Source: Pseudoxanthomonas sp. (GTDB lineage: Bacteria > Pseudomonadota > Gammaproteobacteria > Xanthomonadales > Xanthomonadaceae). Taken from it: DNA of 64,000 nt. Positions 10,997 to 18,637 of the stretch are shown piece after piece. The stretch spans positions 1 through 64,000 of the forward strand of contig NZ_PKDG01000024.1 in the NCBI RefSeq assembly GCF_002863005.1, read 5' to 3'. The translations under genes were made by a program, and so were the position numbers. The notes under the pieces were generated by a model. The model saw only the letters and a program-made list of their open reading frames with translations. It was not told the DNA's origin and did no database searches. How positions within the stretch are numbered: position 1 is the stretch's first letter; every line of letters begins with the position of its first letter.

Positions 10997-12199
10997 GTGT
11001 CTCTTTTTGCATCCGTAGAACTCGTACCCGGCGATCCCATCCTGGGGTTGACCGAGGCGTACAACGCCGATCCCCGCACCCAGAAAGTCAATCTCGGCGT
11101 CGGCATCTATTACGACGAACAGGGGCGCATTCCCCTGCTCGACTGCGTCCGCCAGGTGGAGCAGGCGCTGGCCGCCGAGGGCAAACCGCGCGGCTACCTG
11201 CCGATCGACGGCCTGGCCGCCTATGACGCCGCCACCCGCGAACTGGTGTTCGGCAAGGACTCCGGCCTGGTCGCTGCCGGCCGCGTCGCCACGACCCAGA
11301 CCGTGGGCGGCAGCGGTGCGCTGCGCGTGGGTGCGGACCTGCTGAAGAAGCTGCTGCCGCACGCGACCATCGCGATCAGCAACCCGAGCTGGGAAAACCA
11401 TCGCGCGGTGTTCGGCGCGGCGGGTTTCGACATCGTCGACTACACCTACTTCGACGCCGCCACGCATGGGCTGGACTTTGCCGGCATGCTCGCCGACCTG
11501 GGCAAGCTGGAGCCCGGTACCGTCGTGCTGCTGCATGCCTGCTGCCACAACCCCACCGGCGCCGACCTGACGGTCGCTCAATGGACCCAGGTCGCGGCGC
11601 TGATGAAGGACCGCGGACTGTTCCCCTTCATCGACATGGCCTACCAGGGCTTCGACAAGGGCATCGCCGAGGATGGCGCAGCCGTGCGCATCGTCGCCGA
11701 GGCCGGCATCGACAGCTTCATCGTCGCAAACTCGTACTCCAAGTCGTTTTCGCTGTACGGCGAGCGCGTCGGCGCACTCTCGGTGGTCGGCCCGGACGCC
11801 CATGCGACCAAGGCCGTGCAGTCGCAGGTCAAGCGCATCATCCGCACCATTTATTCGAGCCCGTCGACGCATGGCGCGGCGCTTGTCGCGGGCGTACTCG
11901 CGAGCAGCGAACTGCGCGCGCTGTGGGAAAGCGAGCTGGGCGGCATGCGCGAGCGCATCCACGCGCTGCGTGCCGGTCTGGTGGACAAGCTGGCCGCCCT
12001 CGGCGCGCCGGAGTTCGCCTTCATCCAGCAGCAGGCCGGCATGTTTTCCTACTCCGGCCTGAGCAAGGCCCAGGTGGACCGGCTGCGCGACGAGTTCGGC
12101 ATCTATGCGGTCGGTACCGGACGCATCTGCGTGGCCGCGCTGAACCAGCAGAACCTGGCATACGTGGCGGAAGCGGTGCGCACGGTCAGCCGCGGCTGA
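10997..12199 (+). CDS. tyrB: Aromatic amino acid / aspartate aminotransferase
   Basis: A 400-aa PLP-dependent class I aminotransferase of the AspC/TyrB group, interconverting aspartate or aromatic amino acids with their 2-oxo acids. The family motifs are NPSWENH (residues 129-135), CCHNPTG (182-188), the cofactor-binding SYSKSF with Schiff-base Lys249, and a C-terminal Arg in GRICVAALN. The start is the GTG at 10997 (MSLFASVELVPGDPI), which matches the usual N-terminus MFxxVxxxPxDPI. It is transcribed divergently from smc across a 275-bp gap with short GC hairpins. The aromatic assignment over aspartate is by similarity to Xanthomonadaceae annotation and is not proved by the sequence. Confidence 0.92.
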   Translation: MSLFASVELVPGDPILGLTEAYNADPRTQKVNLGVGIYYDEQGRIPLLDCVRQVEQALAAEGKPRGYLPIDGLAAYDAATRELVFGKDSGLVAAGRVATTQTVGGSGALRVGADLLKKLLPHATIAISNPSWENHRAVFGAAGFDIVDYTYFDAATHGLDFAGMLADLGKLEPGTVVLLHACCHNPTGADLTVAQWTQVAALMKDRGLFPFIDMAYQGFDKGIAEDGAAVRIVAEAGIDSFIVANSYSKSFSLYGERVGALSVVGPDAHATKAVQSQVKRIIRTIYSSPSTHGAALVAGVLASSELRALWESELGGMRERIHALRAGLVDKLAALGAPEFAFIQQQAGMFSYSGLSKAQVDRLRDEFGIYAVGTGRICVAALNQQNLAYVAEAVRTVSRG

Positions 12200-12221
12200 C
12201 CGATACCGTCGGCGGGCACGG

Positions 12222-12248
12222 AAAAAGGAGGCCATGGCCTCCTTTTTT
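12222..12248. terminator. Bidirectional rho-independent terminator
   Basis: AAAAAGGAGGCC and its complement GGCCTCCTTTTTT form a hairpin with A- and T-runs on each side. It lies between the convergent aminotransferase gene (stop at 12199) and the ABC ATPase gene (stop at 12269), so it can stop transcription from both directions. Confidence 0.92.
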
Positions 12249-12268
12249 CCTTGCTGCGGTGGACGACC

Positions 12269-13351
12269 TCAGCCCAAGCGCAGGCCGCTGTCCGGATCGA
12301 AGCAGTGCAGCGGCGCGTTCTCGACCGTGACCCGCAGGCCCTGCCCCGGCTCCGGCAACACCTGCGGCGGCATGCGCGCCACCAGTGGCTGGCCGACGAA
12401 GCGAAGGTTGACGAACACTTCGTTACCCACCGGCTCGATCAGATCGACATGGGCCTCGAACGCGGGCTTGCCGATACCCGCCGGCTGCAGGTGCTCAGGG
12501 CGGATGCCGAGCGCGATGCGCCGTCCGATCCAGGCACCGGCGACGGCCGCATGGCCCAGGGAAATCTGGCCACCGCCGTCCAGCGCCAGCTGCAAACCAT
12601 CTTCCTGCTGCAGCGTGCCATGCAGTACGTTCATCGCCGGGCTACCGAGGAAGCCGGCGACGAACAGGTTGGCCGGCTTCTCATAAAGCGCCATCGGCGT
12701 GTCGATCTGCTGGATCTCGCCATCCTTCAGCACCACGATGCGCTGGCCCAGCGTCATGGCTTCCACCTGGTCATGGGTGACGTAGATCATCGTCGCGCCG
12801 AGCTGCCGGTGCAGGCGGCCGATTTCGGTACGCACGGAATGGCGCAGCTTGGCATCGAGGTTCGACAGGGGTTCGTCGAGCAGGAACACCGAGGGCTCGC
12901 GCACCAGCGCGCGCCCCAGCGCCACGCGTTGCCGCTGGCCGCCCGACATTTCACGCGGCAGCTTGCCCAGCATGTGGGTCATGCCCAGGGTCTGCGCGGC
13001 ATCGTGCACGCGGCGTTCGATCTCGGCGCGTGGCGTGCCGCGTAGCTTCAACCCGAAGGCGAGGTTCTCGGCCACCGTCATGTGCGGGTACAGCGCGTAG
13101 CTCTGGAAGACCATCGCGATATCGCGGTCCTTCGGCGCCACGTCGTTGACGCGGCGGCCGCCGATCGACAGGGTGCCGTCCGAAATCTCTTCCAGGCCGG
13201 CGATCATGCGCAACAGCGTGGACTTGCCGCAGCCCGAGGGACCGACCAGCACCATGAGTTCGCCGTCGGCGATCTCGAAACTGGCCCCGTGCACGGCCAC
13301 CTGGCCGTTGTCGTACACCTTGCGCACGCGGTCGAGTTGGACACTGGCCAT
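12269..13351 (-). CDS. ugpC: Sugar ABC transporter ATP-binding protein (UgpC/MsmX/MalK type)
   Basis: A 360-aa ATPase that energises a carbohydrate ABC importer at the inner membrane. It shows Walker A GPSGCGKST (residues 37-45), a Q-loop VFQSYALYPHM, signature MSGGQRQRVALGRAL, Walker B FLLDEPLSNLD and switch His in VTHD. A C-terminal TOBE/OB regulatory domain is typical of the MalK branch. Two ATGs abut; the second (13351) is preferred because GGAG lies 5 nt upstream of it. No permease is adjacent. The matching binding protein and permeases lie 9-11 kb away at 21,872-24,851. A LacI-type operator at 13480 lies upstream, shared with the divergent glk gene. Confidence 0.93.
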   Translation of the reverse strand: MASVQLDRVRKVYDNGQVAVHGASFEIADGELMVLVGPSGCGKSTLLRMIAGLEEISDGTLSIGGRRVNDVAPKDRDIAMVFQSYALYPHMTVAENLAFGLKLRGTPRAEIERRVHDAAQTLGMTHMLGKLPREMSGGQRQRVALGRALVREPSVFLLDEPLSNLDAKLRHSVRTEIGRLHRQLGATMIYVTHDQVEAMTLGQRIVVLKDGEIQQIDTPMALYEKPANLFVAGFLGSPAMNVLHGTLQQEDGLQLALDGGGQISLGHAAVAGAWIGRRIALGIRPEHLQPAGIGKPAFEAHVDLIEPVGNEVFVNLRFVGQPLVARMPPQVLPEPGQGLRVTVENAPLHCFDPDSGLRLG

Positions 13352-13781
13352 CATTGCTCCGGTCGGGCGGCGCCCGTGCTGGTTCGCTGCGTCCCGGCCC
13401 TCCCGGGTGCAGGCATGCCTTCACAGGCGATGCGCTCGGCTTCCCGTTCCGTGGGCGGGGAAGGTGCGCTATTCTGCCATGTAACCGTTTTCACGGCGCA
13501 AGCGGCATCGCCGCGAAGAACCTGGAGTCTTCACCTCACGTGCCGCCGACCCTGCATTCCCCTCGCCCCTGCACGCGTCCCGCCGCGCACGCGCATGCCG
13601 GTACCGCGCATACGTATACGCATCGCGCGGACAGGTTCGCCGCCGTCTTCCCACGATGCGGGTGCGCGCTATCATTCGCCGCCCACACAGCGTGGCCCTC
13701 CCACGGCAGCACAGGATCGACCAGGCGAATGCAGCGGACCCGTTTTGGAAGCCACCCCGCCTCGAACAGGATGTTGGCCGC
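13352..13781. other. Divergent intergenic region between ugpC and glk
   Basis: A 430-bp gap without a convincing gene. It holds the operator at 13480-13493 and an alternating ATACGTAT block near 13609. A possible short AT-rich promoter element (TATCAT) lies near 13669, about 110 bp before glk. Open frames here lack family-like sequence or ribosome sites. Confidence 0.6.
13480..13493. promoter_or_regulatory. LacI-family operator, ugpC/glk divergon
   Basis: TGTAACCGTTTTCA, an imperfect palindrome with the central CG typical of LacI-family operators. It lies 129 bp upstream of the ABC ATPase start and 289 bp upstream of glk. The same pattern occurs at 26587, 29719, 30000, 34844, 35963 and 38397. 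Confidence 0.8.
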
Positions 13782-14789
13782 ATGAGCAGCGCCGATCGTG
13801 TCCTTCTCGCCGATATCGGCGGCACCAATGCGCGCTTCGCGCTGGCCGATACGTCGGCGTCCGTGCCGCTCATCGATGACAGCGTGCGTGAATTCGTCGT
13901 CGCCGATTTTCCCTCGCTCGCCGACGCCGCCCAGCATTACCTGGACGAGACCGGCGCCACCGCCCAGAACGGCGTGTTTGCGGTCGCCGGACGGGTCGAC
14001 GGCGATGAAGCACGCATCACCAATCATCCGTGGGTCATCTCGGTGAACCGCACGCGCCAGGCGCTGGGCTTCCAGGGCCTGAAACTGGTCAACGATTTCG
14101 CCGCGCAGGCGATGGCTGTGTCGCTGCTCACGCCGCGCGACGTGGTCGCCATCGGGGGCGCGCGCTGGGCGCCCGCGCCGCTGTCGGTGCCGCGCACGTA
14201 CGCCGTGATCGGCCCGGGCACGGGCCTGGGCGTCGCCGCATTGGTGATCCGCGACGGACGCGCCTATCCGCTGGAAACCGAAGGCGGCCACGTCAGCTTC
14301 CCGCCCGGTACGCCGGAAGAAATCCGCATTCTCGACATCCTCTCGGCACAGTTCGGCCGCGTGTCCAACGAGCGCCTGATCTGCGGCCCTGGCCTGGTGA
14401 ACCTGTATCGCGCACTCAGCGAAATCGCAGGCGAGGATCCGGGAGGTCCGCTGGAGCCGAAGGACGTCACCGCGCGCGCCGCTGCAGGCGATCCGCGCTG
14501 CGTGCGCACGCTGGATGTGTTCTGCGCCGTGTTCGGCGCGATTGCCGGCGATCTCGTGCTGACCACCGGCGCCTGGGATGGCGTATTCCTCACCGGTGGC
14601 CTGGTGCCGAAACTGCTCACGTCGCTGCAGCATTCCGGCTTCCGCCAGCGTTTCGAACACAAGGGCCGCTTCTCGCCCGCGATGGGACGCGTGCCCACGC
14701 TCGCCAACATGCATCCGCGTCCCGGCCTGCTCGGCGCGGCCGCGTATGCGGTCGAACTGTTCGGACCGAAAACGCCCGCGCACGCCTGA
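13782..14789 (+). CDS. glk: Glucokinase
   Basis: ATP-dependent glucose phosphorylation to glucose 6-phosphate in the cytoplasm, 335 aa. The N-terminal phosphate-binding motif is LLADIGGTNARFAL (residues 8-21). The catalytic Asp is in LVNDFAAQA (Asp105), the second phosphate motif is GPGTGLGVA, and the sugar-binding segment is ETEGGHVSFPP. This places it in the bacterial Glk family and not the ROK family. The start is the ATG at 13782, with AGGA about 11 nt upstream. edd follows after 232 bp, then eda, so the cluster turns glucose into pyruvate and glyceraldehyde 3-phosphate. glk lies downstream of the shared LacI-type operator at 13480. Confidence 0.94.
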   Translation: MSSADRVLLADIGGTNARFALADTSASVPLIDDSVREFVVADFPSLADAAQHYLDETGATAQNGVFAVAGRVDGDEARITNHPWVISVNRTRQALGFQGLKLVNDFAAQAMAVSLLTPRDVVAIGGARWAPAPLSVPRTYAVIGPGTGLGVAALVIRDGRAYPLETEGGHVSFPPGTPEEIRILDILSAQFGRVSNERLICGPGLVNLYRALSEIAGEDPGGPLEPKDVTARAAAGDPRCVRTLDVFCAVFGAIAGDLVLTTGAWDGVFLTGGLVPKLLTSLQHSGFRQRFEHKGRFSPAMGRVPTLANMHPRPGLLGAAAYAVELFGPKTPAHA

Positions 14790-15021
14790 GGTTTTGCGCA
14801 GATGCGCGCTGCAACGCAGCACGCGCAGCGCGACCTCACGCAGACTGGTCTGCCTTTGGTCGCTTTCGCGCCTGCGGCAAAGGCGGTAGAAAGCAGCATG
14901 CCGTCGCCGTCGTTCGTCGCCCTTCCCCTCCACGCGCTGGAGCTGCAGGAAGGCCGCTCCGCACGGCCCTTTTCCGCCATGCCATGCAGAATGCATCCGT
15001 CTGCAGCCTAGTCCTACGCCC

Positions 15022-16932
15022 ATGAGCCTGCACCCCCGCATCCAGGAAGTCACCGAACGCATCCGCCAGCGCAGCGCCCCGTTGCGCCGTGCCTACCTCG
15101 ACGGCATCGACGCCGCCCACCGCGACGGCCCGCAACGCGCGCGCCTGAGCTGCGGCAACCTGGCGCACGCTTTCGCTGCCTGCGGCCCCACCGACAAGGG
15201 TCGCCTGCGCGCGGACGTGACGCCGAACCTCGGCATCATCAATGCTTACAACGACATGCTGTCGGCGCACCAGCCGTTCGAGCATTACCCGGAGATGATC
15301 CGCCAGGCCGCGCGCGACCTCGGTGCGACCGCGCAGGTCGCCGGCGGCGTGCCGGCGATGTGCGACGGCGTGACGCAGGGTCGCCCGGGCATGGAGCTGT
15401 CGCTGTTCTCGCGCGACGTGATCGCGCAGGCCACGGCGATCTCGCTGAGCCACGACATGTTCGATGCCGCGCTGTACCTGGGCGTCTGCGACAAGATCGT
15501 CCCCGGCCTGCTGATGGGCGCGCTGGCGTTCGGCCACCTGCCGGCGGTGTTCGTGCCGGCCGGCCCGATGTCGCCCGGCATCCCCAACAAGGAAAAGGCC
15601 GCGGTACGCGAGCGTTATGCCGCGGGCGAAGCCACGCGCGAGGAACTCCTGGAAGCCGAAGCCGCGAGCTACCACGCGGCGGGCACCTGCACCTTCTACG
15701 GCACCGCCAATTCCAACCAGGTGCTGCTGGAGGCGATGGGCCTGCAGTTGCCGGGCACCTCGTTCGTCAATCCCGACCAGCCGCTGCGCGATGTACTGAC
15801 GCGCGCGGCCGCAGAGCGCGCGCTGGCGATCACCGCGCTGGGCGACGACTACCGACCGATCGGACGCCTGATCGACGAACGCGCCATCGTCAACGCCATG
15901 GCCGCACTGATGGCGACCGGCGGTTCCACCAACCACACGATCCACTGGATCGCCGTGGCACGGTCGGCCGGCATCGTGCTGACGTGGGACGACATGGACG
16001 TGATCGCACAGACCGTGCCCTTGCTGGCGCGCGTGTATCCGAACGGCGAAGCCGACGTGAACCGGTTCGCCGCGGCGGGCGGCACCCAGTTGGTGTTCCG
16101 CGAGTTGCTCGACGCCGGCCTGATGCACGACATCACCACCATCGTGCCGGGAGGCCTGCGCGCCTTCTGCGATGAACCCCGCCTGCAGGACGGCAAGCTG
16201 GCCTACGCGCCGGGCATCGCCCAGAGCGCGGACGAAGAGGTGGTGCGCCCGGTCTCGCGGGCGTTCGAGGGACAGGGTGGCCTGCGCCTGCTGCGCGGCA
16301 ACCTGGGCCGTTCGCTCATCAAGACCTCGGCCGTGAAGGCGGAATACCGCTTCATCGAAGCGCCGGCCGTTGTCGTCGACGATCCGCGTGCGCTCAACAA
16401 GCTGCACGCCGCCGGTGTACTGCCGCAGGACTTCGTCGCGGTGGTCCGCTATCAGGGCCCGCGCGCGAACGGCATGCCGGAACTGCATTCGCTGGCGCCG
16501 TTGCTCGGCCTGCTACAGAACCAGGGCCGCCGCGTGGCCCTGGTGACGGACGGCCGGCTGTCCGGTGCTTCCGGCAAGATTCCCGCCGCGATCCACCTGA
16601 CCCCGGAAGCCGCGCGCGGCGGTCCGCTGGCCAAGCTGCGCGAAGGCGACATCATCCGGCTCGATGCCGAAGCCGGCACGCTGGAAGCGCTGGTCGACGC
16701 CGCGGAATGGGCGGCACGCGAGATCGCACCGAACACGTCGCCCGCGGCGCTGGACCTGGGCCGCAACCTCTTCGCGGTCAGCCGCGACGTGGTCACGCCG
16801 GCCGACCGCGGCGCGATGTCGATCTCCTGTGGCCTGCCGTACCACGATGGCACCTGGGAATACGACGCTGAGTACGAACTGGGCGACGCCGCGCACGCCG
16901 CGGAGGCACCCCACGAAGCCAAGGATGCGTGA
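15022..16932 (+). CDS. edd: 6-phosphogluconate dehydratase
   Basis: First committed Entner-Doudoroff enzyme, converting 6-phosphogluconate to 2-keto-3-deoxy-6-phosphogluconate. It is 636 aa, in the IlvD/Edd family. Motifs include TPNLGIINAYNDMLSAHQP, CDGVTQGRPGMELSL (with a predicted Fe-S cysteine), GTCTFYGTANSNQ (second Fe-S cysteine), and a C-terminal GRLSGASGKIPAAIH. The start is the ATG at 15022 (MSLHPRIQEVTERI), matching other Edd proteins. eda follows 123 bp downstream, separated by a family A palindromic repeat. No 6-phosphogluconolactonase or glucose-6-phosphate dehydrogenase gene is in this window. Confidence 0.96.
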   Translation: MSLHPRIQEVTERIRQRSAPLRRAYLDGIDAAHRDGPQRARLSCGNLAHAFAACGPTDKGRLRADVTPNLGIINAYNDMLSAHQPFEHYPEMIRQAARDLGATAQVAGGVPAMCDGVTQGRPGMELSLFSRDVIAQATAISLSHDMFDAALYLGVCDKIVPGLLMGALAFGHLPAVFVPAGPMSPGIPNKEKAAVRERYAAGEATREELLEAEAASYHAAGTCTFYGTANSNQVLLEAMGLQLPGTSFVNPDQPLRDVLTRAAAERALAITALGDDYRPIGRLIDERAIVNAMAALMATGGSTNHTIHWIAVARSAGIVLTWDDMDVIAQTVPLLARVYPNGEADVNRFAAAGGTQLVFRELLDAGLMHDITTIVPGGLRAFCDEPRLQDGKLAYAPGIAQSADEEVVRPVSRAFEGQGGLRLLRGNLGRSLIKTSAVKAEYRFIEAPAVVVDDPRALNKLHAAGVLPQDFVAVVRYQGPRANGMPELHSLAPLLGLLQNQGRRVALVTDGRLSGASGKIPAAIHLTPEAARGGPLAKLREGDIIRLDAEAGTLEALVDAAEWAAREIAPNTSPAALDLGRNLFAVSRDVVTPADRGAMSISCGLPYHDGTWEYDAEYELGDAAHAAEAPHEAKDA

Positions 16933-16968
16933 CGTCGAATCAGGCTCTTCTTCCGGACATCATTTCCG

Positions 16969-17030
16969 TGGGAGCGACGTAAGTCGCGAAGCTTCCACCT
17001 GACGTCGATCGCGACTCACGTCGCTCCCAC
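16969..17030. repeat. GTGG-type palindromic repeat pair, family A
   Basis: GTGGGAGCGACGTAAGTCGC at 16969 and its inverse ending CGTCGCTCCCAC at 17030 lie between edd and eda. In a readthrough transcript it would form a hairpin and could alter the relative stability of the two cistrons. Confidence 0.85.
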
Positions 17031-17055
17031 AACACGAATCGCCACACTTGCCCCC

Positions 17056-17715
17056 ATGACCATCGAAGCCCGCCAGCAGAAAGCCGAATCCCTCCTCCGC
17101 GCCGCCGGCATCCTGCCGGTCGTCACCGTCCACACCCTGGATGAAGCGCGCAAGGTGTCCGAAGCGCTGTTGAAGGGCGGCCTGCCCGCGATCGAGCTGA
17201 CGCTGCGCACGCCGGTGGCGATGGACGCGCTGGCGATGTTGAAGAAGGAACTTCCGGACATCGTGATCGGTGCCGGCACGGTGCTGACGACCGAGCAGAT
17301 GCAGCAGTCCATCGATGCGGGCGCCGACTTCCTGGTCACGCCGGGTACGCCGCCGGCGCTCGCCGATGCGCTGGCCGCCGCCGACATTCCGGTGGTCCCG
17401 GGCGCGGCCACGCCCACCGAGCTGCTGGCCCTGATGGCGCGCGGCTTCCGCGTCTGCAAGCTCTTCCCGGCCACCGCGGTCGGCGGCCTGGCCATGCTGA
17501 AGGGTCTGGCCGGACCGCTGTCGGAGCTGAAGATGTGCCCCACCGGCGGCATCACCGAGGACACCGCGGCCGACTACCTGTCGCAGCCGAACGTCGTCTG
17601 CATCGGCGGCTCGTGGATGGTGCCGAAGGGCTGGCTGGACAACGGCGAGTGGGACAAGGTCACCGAGAGCTCGGCGAAGGCGGCCGGTATCGTACAGCGG
17701 GTTCGGGGCGGCTGA
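17056..17715 (+). CDS. eda: KDPG aldolase (2-dehydro-3-deoxy-phosphogluconate aldolase)
   Basis: Class I aldolase cleaving KDPG to pyruvate and glyceraldehyde 3-phosphate, the last Entner-Doudoroff step, 219 aa. The TIM-barrel motifs are PVVTVHTLDEA, AIELTLRTP with catalytic Glu47, and FRVCKLFPATAVGG with Schiff-base Lys135, then CPTGGI for phosphate binding. The start is the ATG at 17056. It ends the glk-edd-eda cluster. A half REP copy lies a few bases after its stop. Confidence 0.96.
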   Translation: MTIEARQQKAESLLRAAGILPVVTVHTLDEARKVSEALLKGGLPAIELTLRTPVAMDALAMLKKELPDIVIGAGTVLTTEQMQQSIDAGADFLVTPGTPPALADALAAADIPVVPGAATPTELLALMARGFRVCKLFPATAVGGLAMLKGLAGPLSELKMCPTGGITEDTAADYLSQPNVVCIGGSWMVPKGWLDNGEWDKVTESSAKAAGIVQRVRGG

Positions 17716-17723
17716 ATTTTTCC

Positions 17724-17750
17724 GTGGGAGCGACGCAAGTCGCGACCGCA
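17724..17750. repeat. Single family A palindromic repeat
   Basis: A single copy beginning GTGGGAGCGACGCAAGTCGC, just after the eda stop. The hairpin could act as a 3' end for the transcript, but there is no T-run. Confidence 0.8.
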
Positions 17751-17832
17751 GAAGTGAAGTGCCGTGAGACGCGTGCGCCGTCACGCCATCGCTGCCGGAA
17801 ACATACTGATGCCGCTCCTGCATCGGATCGCG

Positions 17833-18495
17833 TCATGTCAGCTCCAGCGCCAGGCCTTGCCGTTTCCAGCCGTATGCCAGCACCGCATGCCAGCCGACCA
17901 TCAGCAGCCCCAGCCACCACTCAAAAATGTTCTCCCAGCGGTCCTTGGCTGACGGATCATCGACCACCACCCCGGCCACGACGTTCGCCACGCCCAATCC
18001 GAGCATCGCGATCGAGATCCACGACATCGCCACGACGATGCCCGCAGGCAGTGCTTTCGTCGCGGCCGCACGCCGCATCAACGCCAGCTGCGCCAGGTAG
18101 CCGAATCCGAAGTACACCACCACGCCGTAGCGCCGCAGGAAGCGATACGCCTCGCCTTCGGTGCCGAGGAAGGTCGCGTACACCGCCAGTGCAATGGCCG
18201 ACATCACGCCCAGCACCACCATGGCGCGACCGCCACGCAGCCAATGCCTGGCCAGCCACCACGCCAGCGCGTGCAGCACCGCGCAGGGGATCACCAGCAA
18301 CTGGAACAGGTGATTGCCCCAACCGTGCCGTGCAGCGCGACTGATCGACACACAGCCGTCGATGTACGGCACGCATGCCGGGACATGGCCGCCCTGGATC
18401 GACAGCAGGTAGGCGACGTGCGCCGCCATCACGAACAGCAACGTCAACAGCAGCGGCAAGGGCCAGAGCGGGATGCGCGGGCTGTCGGCGACCAT
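17833..18495 (-). CDS. Multi-pass membrane protein, 220 aa
   Basis: A polytopic inner-membrane protein with about six hydrophobic segments: LLLTLLFVMAAHVAYLL, LLVIPCAVLHALAWW, AMVVLGVMSAIALAVYATF, VVVYFGFGYLAQLAL, IVVAMSWISIAMLGLGVANVVAGVVV and WWLGLLMVGWHAVLAYGW. A loop with CVPYIDGCVSISRAARHG after the first helix resembles the DRAM/Frag1-like family, but I hold that only loosely. The start is the ATG at 18495. It sits between the ED cluster and the carbohydrate operon, with no operator nearby. Function unknown. Confidence 0.78.
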   Translation of the reverse strand: MVADSPRIPLWPLPLLLTLLFVMAAHVAYLLSIQGGHVPACVPYIDGCVSISRAARHGWGNHLFQLLVIPCAVLHALAWWLARHWLRGGRAMVVLGVMSAIALAVYATFLGTEGEAYRFLRRYGVVVYFGFGYLAQLALMRRAAATKALPAGIVVAMSWISIAMLGLGVANVVAGVVVDDPSAKDRWENIFEWWLGLLMVGWHAVLAYGWKRQGLALELT

Positions 18496-18550
18496 CGCGG
18501 CGAGAGGGGAAGGAACGTGCCGCGCAATGTACTCCGTCCCGCGCCATGAC

Positions 18551-18630
18551 GTAGAGCGGGGCTGGCCCGGCGATGGAAGACCGGTCCGCGTTCAGGGCAC
18601 GCCGGATCAGCGGAGCAAGCTCCGCTCTAC
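18551..18630. repeat. GTAG-headed palindromic repeat pair, family D
   Basis: GTAGAGCGGGGC begins at 18551 and an inverse partner (AGCTCCGCTCTAC) ends at 18630. It is imperfect and longer than family A. It lies 8 bp after the stop of the discoidin-domain gene and may form that transcript's 3' hairpin. Confidence 0.75.
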
Positions 18631-18637
18631 GAGACGG

